Assembly (NCBI GenBank): GCA_003640385.1
Contig: RCAB01000001.1
Location: 496,001-560,000, forward strand
DNA length: 64,000 nucleotides
Source: Setaria digitata
Lineage: Eukaryota; Nematoda; Chromadorea; Rhabditida; Setariidae
Direction of reading: 5' to 3'
In this document: positions 46,701 to 61,286 of the stretch, in pieces
How the letters are laid out: each line of letters begins with the position of its first letter
Numbering within the stretch: position 1 is the stretch's first letter
Translations under genes and position numbers: made by a program
Notes under the pieces: model-generated
Seen by the model: only the letters and a program-made list of their open reading frames with translations
Databases searched by the model: none
What the model was told of the DNA's origin: nothing

Positions 46701-49700
46701 ATCGAAAGAGACAAGGCGATGATAATCTCTAGGAGACGATGTAAGTTAAGTGATTAGAAGCATCTTCTGGGTAGAATGGAAGCGGAGTGAAAAAATCTGA
46801 TTAGAGTGTTTTATTTTGTTGTGGAATGAAGTAGAATGTTCTTATTTAAATTTGTGCTTTAATTTGCCTTTTCGTTTCGTACTTAGTCACTAATTACCTT
46901 CTCGATAATGTTAGTTTATTTTCACATGATTGAAGAAAACTTCTCTAGATATTGGCGATCTACGATGAACCAGACTGCTCTATACCGAATTCTGCCTCGG
47001 TATCTCGTTTTCCTGTCAGTGGAACAATGTCGTCGGCGTCTTCTTCGACAACTTCAAAAACGATAGCCTCCTTAGCAGAAAGTCCATTGGATGGTAAATT
47101 AAATGTCATTTCAAGCTCCAGCGATGGTGATGTTGTCGAAATAACGAATATCGCTGTACCACCGAGTTCGTCTTCTGATTACAGCTTATTTGGCCAACAG
47201 AACTAGGGAATATTTCGAAATGCGGAAGCGGGATCTAACTTCATTTGAAAAGCAGCAACTTCACAGCTTTCAGCAACATCTCCTTTAAAATAACTTGAAA
47301 AGTTGACATTATTTTATTGATTGGTATTTTTAGTATATTCAATAGGACGGTTACAAAGGATTGTATGCAATAGTTTATCTATTATTTTTCAGAATATGTG
47401 TTGATTTAAACTGAACACTGTAAAATTAATTTAATTTAGCGGATGGCTTACGAGTGATCTCAGACAATGCTCATACGCTTCAGCAGAAGCCATCCTCTTC
47501 CTCAATAATAACGGGTTGTGAATCTGTTTCTCCGTCAACTCCTTCAACTGCATATTTCAATCAGAAACCTACCGGTACATCGAATGCGTGTCGAGCCTAC
47601 CATTCTGCCTTGAAAAGTGTTAATGGGTCACCTAGAAGTAAATACCGTGTTACCATATCTCCAGGTTTTTTTTTTTTTTTTATTTGTGTCGTCTTAGTTT
47701 TTCATATTTTTTGTTTGTTCAAATAGTTGAATAAGAAAGAATTGGTTAAGAATTAAAGTTTTTCTTTTTTTTAAAACTTCTCCTCGTCTTGATAATTATA
47801 ATTATACTCTGTGTCACTTCGTTTTTTTCAATTGTTCATCATGATTTTTCCTTATAATTTTCGCTTGTTGTTCCTCGTAATTTATTCAGCTAGACAATTA
47901 ACTTCCCTGCTGATAGTTCGATGTTCAGTATCTGTAGAAGTTGTTTCCGAAAGTGTTTCCTGAAGTGCTATTTAGAATCTTCGTACATTATTGTCTTCCA
48001 GATGTCAGTCGTGAACCTTTGCAAGAATCGTCGATTTTTATGAAAGAATTACTAATGACTCGAACATCCGCTCGTAAATCACGCCTTACCGACAATTTCT
48101 TTGATGCTAAAGAACGACTGGAGGAAAAACTGGCAGGTGGTGTAAATGTAAAAGCAGACAAGAAAGATTTGAAGTTAATACCACTGATGGAGGCAGCAAA
48201 TCGAAGACAAACGGTGATTGTACTTTCAGACAGCACTGTTAATAGACAGCTGGGTATTGAGGTTCGTCATTTATTTCTCTTTCTTAGTTGGCCAGTCACT
48301 CTCATCTTGTCCATGCTCATGCAGCTTTTTACGAGGTAATTAAGAGTGAGTCCTGTGGAAAAACTGAAACCAAATGTTTGATTTGCATATTAAAGAAAAT
48401 ACTGGAATTCTTAGAATTATTTCCGTGGAATGAGTGGCTGTAGATAACTGATATCGATAATGAGAACTGTTCATTGATTGTTCACCGTCTCAACTATTTT
48501 CATTATCTTTATGTTGTTTGATTTTGAAACTTCCAGATTTCACCAGTGCATGATCTCGCAAACAGTATGCGTTTGCAAGCTGTAGAAATCCGACAGATTG
48601 ACGAAGAGGGTCGCATTGGCATCGATGGACGTCTTTGGATTGGTGACCGTATTGTAGAAATCAACCAACGTCCTGTTTATCAGGTTAATAATCAGAAATG
48701 GCTCATCCACTTTGCACAGTTTTATCATAACCTCTATCACAAAATCAAGCATCTTTAACTTCTCACATCCTGCTCTATACAAATGGCTAATATCAGTGAA
48801 AATTCTATCAGAAACCAAAATAAATATCGCGTGAGGGTTCATCGACTTCATCATCAGATTACAGATGTCGATTTCAAGAGCGCGTGCTTACTTACACGAA
48901 ATGCAAGCAGTTTCTCATCCATCTTTAACTATCGACCGTCCCATAGAAACGTTTGCAAACGATTGTAGGTTTTTGAAATTTCAGTTTCCACAATTCATTT
49001 AAGAAAATTTTGGGAACTATTTTATTAAATGTAACAAATTTCTTTATATTTCTAGTCAGTCGTGAAGTTATGTGGAGTCTAGCCAAAAATATGAGTTGAC
49101 ATAAGGCAGTTGCTCATGTTGTGTGGTTGGATAAGAGTAAAACGAAATCAAATTGCTGTAATAATATTAAGTCATTTCAGTGGTTTCTCATCGAAGCCAG
49201 TCATCAACGAGTAGTTTGCAAAAGCGACCAATATTGTCTGCCTTGCAGCAAGCCAACACGACAGCTCTTGGAGCAACATTCCCTGTTGAAATTGTTAAAA
49301 GTACTGTTATCTTCTTATCATTTATTGATTATAATTCTTTGGCAAACTGCCATTCTCTCACTTTGGTGGGATATTCTACTGATAGTTATGGGAGGTACGG
49401 AGAGAAGGAAGATGGAGGAAAACTGTTGTACAGCAATTTCTAGTTTCGTATAGTTGTTTATAACGTAGGAAGTGGCGGTTTCGGTTTTACGATAACGAGT
49501 CGTGAAACTGCCAAAGGAGAACGTCTATTTTATATTGGAACTGTAAAAGCAGATGGCGCTGCGGCAAGTAAATTAAGAGCTGGCGATCGGTTGCTACAGG
49601 TGAATCTTATAACTTATTTATCTCGCTTGGTGTGTTTCATCTCTGTTTTAGAAATTGTTTTGCTAATCGTATCATTTTTACATTTTTCATTATAGTTAAA

Positions 49701-52700
49701 TTTTGCAAGCTTTCCCCTCTCCCGATATACTTTCTCTTTTTCAATACAAATTTTATTTCTAGTCTTTTCCCTCAAATTTCAGATCAATAACGAGAAAACT
49801 TCTGAACTTACACAGAATGATATGGTTGAACGTCTTAAAAAGTTGGATGTTGGTGATTCAGTAAATTTATTGGTTTCACGACTTGGGAATCAAGAAAATG
49901 AAATCCAGAGTCCAACGGTAATCAAGGATAGTCATAATAGTAAAGTATATTGTCACCAAGAAAGCGAAAATAGAGAAGAACGATATAGGTATACTTGATT
50001 AGCAGTTTTATTTGAATTGGTTCTTGTTCTTGAATTTCCCAATAGTTACAATATCAGACATCATATTTTTCTGCGGTATACTAATTAAAATTTGAAATAG
50101 GAAGAATTGAAAAGACGTTGGACATCTGATATATCTGGTCGCTAAAAATTTATCGAAATTGGCACTAGTTTTAATAGCACGTTAAACTGTTTGAGGTCAT
50201 CTTACAAAATAAAATGATTTTAATGAGTTTAATTTGGATTGCTTGAGAGGCTTTTCTTTGATTATGATGAGTTTTGCCACGGAAAATAAATTGCAGGGAG
50301 GAGATTTTGACGTTGAAGATTGCTTTGAATGAAACAGGAAGTGCTGGATTGGGTATAAGTCTAAAAGCAAGAGCTGTCATGAAGCCTGATGGCACGCGTC
50401 GTGATTGTGGAATATTCATCAAAAAGGTTAATTATATCTTATTTCCTTCCAGACTTTGATTAAGATGCGATAGGTATTATTTTCTACTGATTTTCAATGT
50501 TATTTAAATGATTTTTTTTTATGCATCTGTCGATTCATAACACTTTGTTATGTGTTTGTTGCAGGTTTTGCATGGTGGTGCTGCATATAAAGATGGGAGA
50601 TTACAGCTGAATGATCAGCTGATTGGAATTGAAGACATTGATTTAAGACGGATGACAAAGAATTCAGAAGCTAGCGATGCTATCACTAGATGCTTAAAGA
50701 ATTTAGGTAAACACTGACAATTCATTCCTGTGGCTTTGATTTCTGTAGACAGTTTACAAAGGAAATATTCAAACTGGTACTCAGTAAAACTTCTGCATTT
50801 CAGGACCAACCGCATGTAGTGTGTGTTTGCGGGTTGCAAGAAAGCTTGAATTGCACAGCAATGACTCTTCAAGTGTTAGAAGTTCGATAGACGAGTCTTT
50901 GATTTCTAATTGTGATAGTTCCAAAACGCAGGATGAATCTCGAACAAATCATGCAAGTGAGTGTAATAGATAGAAATTTCTCCATTTTATTATAGAATAA
51001 CTATCAAGTTGTTCGGATTTATGTTACATTTGGACATTTCGTAACCATTTTGCGAAGACTATTCTCAATGTTACAAAGATGGATCACATTAGCACATTTC
51101 CAATCATTGTTTTAATACACCGTTATGCAGACGTGCAGTATGAGTAATTCTAATTTCTATGTTCCTAAATATCTTACTTCTCCAGATGACGATAATGCGA
51201 TTATAGACGAACAAGAAATGTCGAATGCTCTCAATCCAAATGTAGTAAGGCAGGATTTTGGTAGTTCAGGCGACCGTTCCGCGTAATCCTTTCATGTGTT
51301 ATTATATTCGGATTTTCTTCATGTGTAAAAATTTTTTGAGAGTTGAGTCTGGCTATTTGCAGTACTTAATTAATTGGTATTATTTGATTTCGAGTTATTA
51401 GTGTTTAGTTCCTTATTAAACCTATGAACTTGTATAGATGAATAATTATCACATTTGGTGGAGTGGCAACTGCTAATTCAGATCTTGAAACTAAATTTGC
51501 TGTATGCTTTTTGTTTGAAATGCGTTCAGTCATTTTTAGAAATGGAAATGAAGATTTGGATTTGATAACAAGCGATAGACAGAAGTGTGTATCAGAAGAT
51601 GAAATTAGCCATGTTGATGCCAATGCTTTTAATCGGGAAAATCCTGCCAGAAGGTCAGTATTTGCTGCCTTTTTTTTTGTAAAAAATATCTTTTAGTATA
51701 AGCAAATCTGCTAAACATCAATAATTGTTAACACCGAGAGAGTGTTACACTGTGCATCTTTAATAAGTAGATAGCATAAGTTCCAGTGTATAACGGATGA
51801 GAACTAATTTTAATTCTTGTATGACAAAAATTTATCTCTGCAGGTCGATATCGGAAAAGCGCCATATGGGTAATCGAGGCGATGCGAACAGTACAGTGCT
51901 TTTCCAAAAAATTAAACATAACCGTCAAATGAGTGGTAATTGTTTCTTTTCATAGATTGCGTGCAGTGATTACATATCTGAGAAAGCTAATCTGATCCTC
52001 TTTCTGCTTCCTTTCGCAATTCTTTTTTTTTTTTTTTTTTTAATAAAGGCTTATTCGACGCTTTTATGCATAAGTGAACGCTTCAGCTCCTCTTCTACAA
52101 CGCCTTCTCAGTCCAACAACACAGCAATCAGTCATGATGCCTTCAGCATACAGTGCTACATCACTTCGAGAAAAGTGTCGCCGACGAAGCCTAACGTTCG
52201 TTCGACCTTCTCTTGAAAGAGATGTCCTCGGAATGCCCGCTGGAAATCGTGAGGCGATCGTTCCCATCCCATCCACTAGTTCTGTTAAAAATAAGAGCAT
52301 TACTGAGGCTCTTTCACTACGTAAGAATAATTTTGTACTAACCACTAGTCACTTTTTTTTTTTGATTTGAGCTGAACTAGAGATTCTGAAACTATTGCAC
52401 AATCATAGCTTGAAGCCTTTGACCACTAGCTGTTATTCCTTACCATCTTTGTGCACCTCATAATAAATGTTGTCGGAATGTAGTCTAATCGTCATTCTTA
52501 TTTTCACTGTCGTTAGTGCATGCTCCTTCCTATTAGATATCCTAAAATAATGTATTTGAACACCGTTATTTTGTGTGAGAAATGTTTGCATTTGTTTTTA
52601 TGCATTTTTACCTGCAACTATTTCAGCATCTCCTAACCGTCGTTCATTAAGCCTCGAAAGTATAGAGGCGCATCGATCGCAAGCATCCTCAGCTATACCA

Positions 52701-53759
52701 GTGTAAGTTATGTTCCCAGTTTTCTTCATCACTACGATTACTTTTAACTTTTGTCAGTTTCCCGTTATGTTTTCTGACTTTCAGTTATCCTAACGAACCA
52801 GCCTTCCGAGATCCTCGAGTGGAGCAAGTCACAAGACGAGGCCATCCGAGTGCTCTTAAGCGAGCCCAAAAATCTCGACCGAATGGTTATACGAAGTTCT
52901 CAGTTTCCGATGCAGAAGATCAAACTTCTACAGGTTATTTTGCTGATTTCGCCTCTTCACTGTTATTTTTATTAAACATTGTATAATTTTCTATTTTTAG
53001 GGAAAGGTCGAGACGAGTCTTATGCGTCATTACCTCGTGAAATTTCTGCTATTTCTAAGGAAAAGCAACAGCGGAGGAAATCAGTTGGAAGGTTCTCTGC
53101 ATATAACATTTCATTATTTTACCTAGAAACTATTTTCTGTTCTTATAATTTTCAGCATTCCTTTCATCATTACTTTCAAATCTGTAATGCTGTTACATTT
53201 TCCTAGATTCATCACACTTTTTTTCAGATAAATTTTATGCTTTAAAATTGAAATTTTGATTGAAGATGAGATGTTTACAGAGTAGTATATTTTTCAGCAG
53301 CATATTTTCAAAGATTACTCAGAAATTTGGTGGTTCAAGGTCGCGTGATGCATCTCCGGAAAAATCGGTATCGTTCGACATTGCTGAACGCACTTTTTTC
53401 AGCGAGAAGGCAAATAGGTTTGTGGAGGAATTTATCGCTTTGCAGTCAATATAGATATACCCTGGAGTTGTTAATGAATATCAGTAGCTCTCTGTCATTT
53501 TCATGATTCGAAATTAATAATTTTTAGGACACAAGATCATCGAGAGTGGAATAAAGAAGGCAACCAGTTAATGCGAAGAGCAGCACCATCATACAAACCT
53601 ACATCTTGTGATGCCCTGCAGTCAGCAGACTCTAATTACTATGCTAACGTAAGTTTCTTTTTCGATTTTTTTGAGTTATTTTAAAATACTGCGGAGGTTC
53701 TCTTAATGGTATTGTTGTCATTGGATAATAATATGTCAGGTTTTTTATGTTTTATTGCC

Positions 53760-53812
<53 letters not shown>

Positions 53813-56642
53813 TCAGTGATCTGCTTTAGAGGTTTCTAAAAGCTTGCATAACGTGGAGTGAAATGTGTAACGACATTCATTAGCACAGTGTTGCAGTTGT
53901 GGATATACTAACCAAGAAAGAGGTCGTAAGAAAGCAATTAATTAAGGAACTTTTAATTGAGCACCAAAAAGTCTCAACTTTAGGATGTGCCTGGAACGCA
54001 TAAAACAGAAATTGCTTGCTGCAGTGGAGAGGAATTACCCGCCGGTTGCTGTATACGGGTTGCAAATTCAAAGTTCTACAATAGTTTTCTTGAGAGGTGG
54101 GCGGGTAACTTGCTAGCTTAGCCTTCTGTAGGCTTCTCTCCTATATGCTTCAAGCATCCCTCTTCAATACTGCTGTTATTGTTTCTCCCGAAATTGATTT
54201 AACTTTTGGGAGATTATCGCTTCATACTAATATTTTTTCATATGCTTGATTCCTCTTCCCTTTCTTTTGGAATTTGGACTGCGAAAAAGTGCGTTTTGCA
54301 GCTAGCTTTTTTGTTACGCTTCAAGCTTCACTTACTTCGAATGCACGACACTCTTACATTGCATGACAAAAACCTGTCTCTCACTTCCATGAAACGTGCT
54401 TCATACAACAATTAAAACTGTTTTTTTCATGAGTATTTTTATATGTTGTTGGCCGTAATCCAAGAAGTAAGAAAAAGAATAGTAATAATTTTTTTTAATA
54501 AATTTTGCTTTATAAAAGTCTGTGCAAAGTTTTACAAAATATTGGAAAGAATGTTCCATTTGAGAGAAGTATCGATATTGCATGTCTCGTGACTTGTTTT
54601 TAGAATCTACTTTATATCTTCATAAGATGTAAAGAGTGGTCTTTTTAATTGCTATATTCACTGCTTTTTAGGAACAAGGATTATCCGACAGTGCATCATT
54701 CGATTGGAGGGGACAATATAAAAGAACAGTTTTCAACAAAGAATGCAGTCGTGAGAAAGGACGAGATTCATACATCATTCATCAAGGAAGATTGTATGTT
54801 TGTGGCTATGAATGTTTCGTAAAAATTAAGTTAGAACACGAAAGCTAACTGAAGATTGTAGAAGTAACAAAAAGTTACAGTGGATTTTCTTATATTCCTT
54901 TTTATACTTTTTCTTCTCCTTTGCAGCGGCTGTGCCAACGAATTATATGTGCAGTCCCAGCACTACCGTCATCAACAACAACAGCAATTTACAGTGCAGC
55001 CGCCGGGTTGTTATGAAGGACGACAGGAACAACAACAACTGTCGTATTACGCCGGATGTAATACCGATTACTACGATGCCTTCAATGCTTGGTTTGCATA
55101 CAGTGCAGCTGCCGCATGCGGAAATATACCTGTCGTTACAAGAGGGAGGAACGGATATCCCTTCCAGCACACTTATTTTCCCGCAGCAGCGTCGCCAAGC
55201 AGAAGAGCAATGCGCCAAATTCACCACGAAAGGTTTAACTGTAAATTTAGATTATATAAATTAACGTGTCTTTTCGTGGGAAAAGGTGGCAAGTAGATTT
55301 GGTGCCTGTGGTGAATACGCCTTGTTAGCGCATGTAGCTCGCAAATTTTTCATATCGTTCTTTTGTTAGTACGTTCAGTTAAAAGTTACTGTAATTTCCA
55401 GTTTCCCTAATTCTTCTACGTAACAAGTTTTCAAATTTACCTATCCACTAATATAGTGTTGTACTCAGGAGGAATTGATTTAACACTCCCTTTATCAAAT
55501 GGTAATTGGCGCCGTCGTTGATTGTCTAAGAATTTTCGATTTTTGAACATAAGAAGCGAAAAATAAAATGAAGAAAGAAACGTAATAGTCTGAGTTTTTT
55601 TTGGTTTTAGATAAATGGATATAACTCCATTATTACACAACATTCTCAATGGAAATAGTTTTAGGATAGCCACTTTGGCTTTATTTGGCTATATGTCATC
55701 TGACTAAGTCTTAAATTTCATTTTATAGAATTTTTTCTTACAGATTCCGATCTTGCCCAACTCAGCTATCCTCAGCAGGAGTACGAACGAGGCAGAGCGT
55801 CGAAAGATCCGGTCCCTACTACGCAAGCGGTTATGTGTCCCGTCCCAGTGGTATTTCCGACTTCTAGAACTTTCTTTCTTGCACCTTCAGCGCGGCCAGC
55901 AAAACATCGAGCGAATGACTCTCAAGTGAAAACTCAACTGAGTTTACGAAGTCGTCCTAAATCAGTTTTTATCCGACCGTCTAAAGGATACACTCTATCT
56001 GGAAGCGGCACAAGCCGACCGAGTTCTTTGAAGCGTGAAACATTCGTGTTTAGTAATGAGCACTTCTTCCAGAACGAGCAGCAGCAGTTGTCACGAAACC
56101 CTGATTTTGGAGAACCGCTGGCAGTATACTCCGATCAGTCTAAACAGAAGCAGTTTTCAGGCGTCGCTAACAAGTTTGCACCCTCGATTTCTCATCCTGA
56201 GACATCTGTTCCATCGGTACCATACCAGACATATCCTGTTGATGAAGCCACTCTTTCTTCTTCAACTTATTTACAAACATTATTAGAATCACCAACAAAG
56301 AACCACAAAGATGCAGGTGTAGTCAACATTCCAAAACCAATCAAATGTATCAAAATTCATTATGGTCCATCACATCCGTCATATTCTAAGCAACAACCAC
56401 TACGAGCAAGATCCATGGATATCCGACCTTCGAATAGTGGTTCATTTCAGCAGGAACAACAGGAAACGAATGATTTTGATTATCGTAAATACCTTCGGTC
56501 GACCCGTCGAGGTCGCATAAATGCTCAAGAACAACGAGTAACGCTTATTGCAACGGTACCTGATGAAACGATTATGAAAGAAACTGCCACTTGTTATGCC
56601 TCTCGTCCCAGCACCATATATAAAGTAACCAATAACAGTTAG
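43748..56642 (+). CDS. par-3: Cell polarity scaffold PAR-3 (three PDZ domains)
   Basis: PAR-3 is a cortical scaffold binding PAR-6 and aPKC in animal cell polarity. Exons: 43748..43870, 46540..46647, 46949..47093, 47440..47637, 48002..48261, 48537..48683, 48865..48964, 49181..49300, 49454..49599, 49783..49988, 50297..50426, 50565..50706, 50804..50956, 51186..51260, 51482..51653, 51844..51935, 52087..52320, 52627..52702, 52785..52933, 53001..53091, 53298..53417, 53528..53648, 54672..54793, 54927..55232, 55744..55850, 55891..56642. They sum to 4395 nt (1464 residues). The N-terminal oligomerisation domain reads KVTVHFGRIGVVVPC and VHRVECMRDGGILDPDD. PDZ1 is about 265-360 (GRLWIGDRIVEINQRPV), PDZ2 400-490 (GSGGFGFTITSRE, RAGDRLLQINNE) and PDZ3 519-610 (GSAGLGISLKARA, GRLQLNDQLIGIED). 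ARRSISEKR near residue 743 matches the aPKC-site region (FGRQSMSEKR). The C-terminus is Ser/Gln-rich and has an alternative frame. Exon ends near 51260 and 51482 are less certain. Confidence 0.93.
44900..45480 (+). other. G+C-richer island in par-3 intron 1
   Basis: This 0.6-kb segment stands out from the AT-rich intron. It has a GT/GC-rich simple tract (about 45020..45055), repeated CGA-CC-ACCTGTCG-like units (45178..45250) and a 189-codon open frame (44907..45476) with no motif I know. It could be an alternative promoter and 5' exon of par-3. No transcript evidence is possible here. Confidence 0.3.
53769..53810. repeat. T homopolymer (42 nt) in a par-3 intron
   Basis: An uninterrupted run of 42 T residues in the intron between exons 53528..53648 and 54672..54793. 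The true length is uncertain in any assembly. Confidence 0.85.
55851..55890 (+). other. 40-nt mini-intron of par-3
   Basis: It starts GTATTTCC and ends TTGCACCTTCAG. Removing it joins the frame of exons 54672..55850 to the 250-residue final exon. If retained, that frame stops at 55866..55868. An alternative frame reads straight through it. It is close to the lower length limit for nematode introns. Confidence 0.55.
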
Positions 56643-56763
56643 AGGAACACTTCGTTTAATGTGTAAGCTTCCTGATCGGAGCCGATATCTTACTTTTCCA
56701 AAAATTAACAATATATTTTCATTTACTCCTCCTTACCTAGTGTTTAGTTGACTACATATTGAA

Positions 56764-56769
56764 AATAAA
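56764..56769 (+). terminator. AATAAA poly(A) signal of par-3
   Basis: The first canonical AATAAA lies 121 nt after the par-3 stop codon, with no other gene close by on this strand. Confidence 0.5.
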
Positions 56770-57877
56770 TTCTATTTATTACAACGTCCGAAAGAGTTCT
56801 ACATTCGTATTTTTCCTTAGATTTTTATTTCGCACATAATTTTAGTGATATGATTAGTTCTTCGGCTCGATTAGTCGTTGTTTATCATCGCCTATGCATG
56901 ACATTAATTGTGTTTTGAATAGTAAATAAAAATTAGTCAGATAATATTTTCAAAAATTCAAAAATTGAAAAGATTATGGGACGCGATAACTCAGTTGAAT
57001 TTGTTTAATGCGCAGTTTTTTTTCAAATTTTTTCAGATTTTTTTTATGCCACTGCAATATTTATAAGTAAAAATAAAAATTTAACCTTTTATTCTGAATT
57101 TAATGAATTTCTAACTACGTTTTCAAAGATTATATTCGACGATCATTTTTTTAACTTATTTCAGAAACTATTTAATTGAATTTGTTGTGCCTACTGAATA
57201 GTAATAGTGCAGCGTCAAATTTTTTCGAAATACCGATTCTGATGTCAAGAATATAGGATGTTTCCATTATGTGCCATATGTTTAAACTTCAATGCTATGA
57301 CTATTCGTCTCACTTTTTTGTACCTATGCATCGCCTCATTTTGATTTTTTTTTTTCGTTGTCATTTTTATGTTATTTTTCGGCCAAAAACAAATAACAGT
57401 TTCCGTGCTGGATGAAAATATCTTTCGTTTTTAAAGTTGATTTTGCCCTCTGCAGTTCGTATTTTTATATTAAATTAGTTTTTGATTTTATTGCAGCCGC
57501 ATGGCAAGTAAACAACAGATCACAAATTGATATGTTACGATTGATATGATTATGTATCAGCACATGGCTTCAACATCCATGTTTTAATTCGGCGAAGAAT
57601 TTTATTTTTATTAAAAGGAGAGTTTTGACCCATGTATTACAAAATTTTACCTGATGAGCTACAACAAATTATTTCCCAAAATGAATTCCTTGCTAGTGCA
57701 CAGGTAGATTAATTTCAGTTGTAGCATAGTATTTTGAGGTGCGTTGAAGTCTCTTTCCATTCACCAAGACACGATACAGATTCGGTACATCTCAAGTGAA
57801 ATGTTTCGTGATGAGATGGAATAGGGTTACTAATTGGTGAAGTTTTTGCAAATATTTCTATGCCTAGTGCTTCAGAT
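56770..57877. other. Convergent intergenic region par-3 / gdh-1
   Basis: Only 3' flanking sequence of two convergent genes is expected. AATAAA on the minus strand at 57601..57606 could serve gdh-1. I see no gene here. Confidence 0.5.
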
Positions 57878-61240
<3,363 letters not shown>

Positions 61241-61284
61241 TTCTTGTTATCCAATTAATGTTCTATTCTGCTGGTAGGATAGAT

Positions 61285-61286
61285 CT
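61285..61286 (-). promoter_or_regulatory. Possible spliced-leader acceptor of gdh-1
   Basis: CAACCTACAG lies 44 bases before the gdh-1 ATG. If used for trans-splicing it fixes the short, presequence-free start. A second AG (AACAAG) lies two bases before the ATG and could accept an upstream coding exon instead. Confidence 0.35.

Noticed and set aside
47094..47206. In-frame extension of par-3 exon 46949..47093 to a stop
   Set aside because: It contains a good GTAAAT donor at 47094, and the phase of the next exon (47440) requires splicing there. Read-through would truncate PAR-3 before its PDZ domains.
51261..51287. Possible early PAR-3 stop after NVVRQDFGSSGDRSA
   Set aside because: A GTAGTT donor at 51261 joins in phase to an exon at 51482, and the downstream exons carry the conserved aPKC-site motif, so the stop is intronic.
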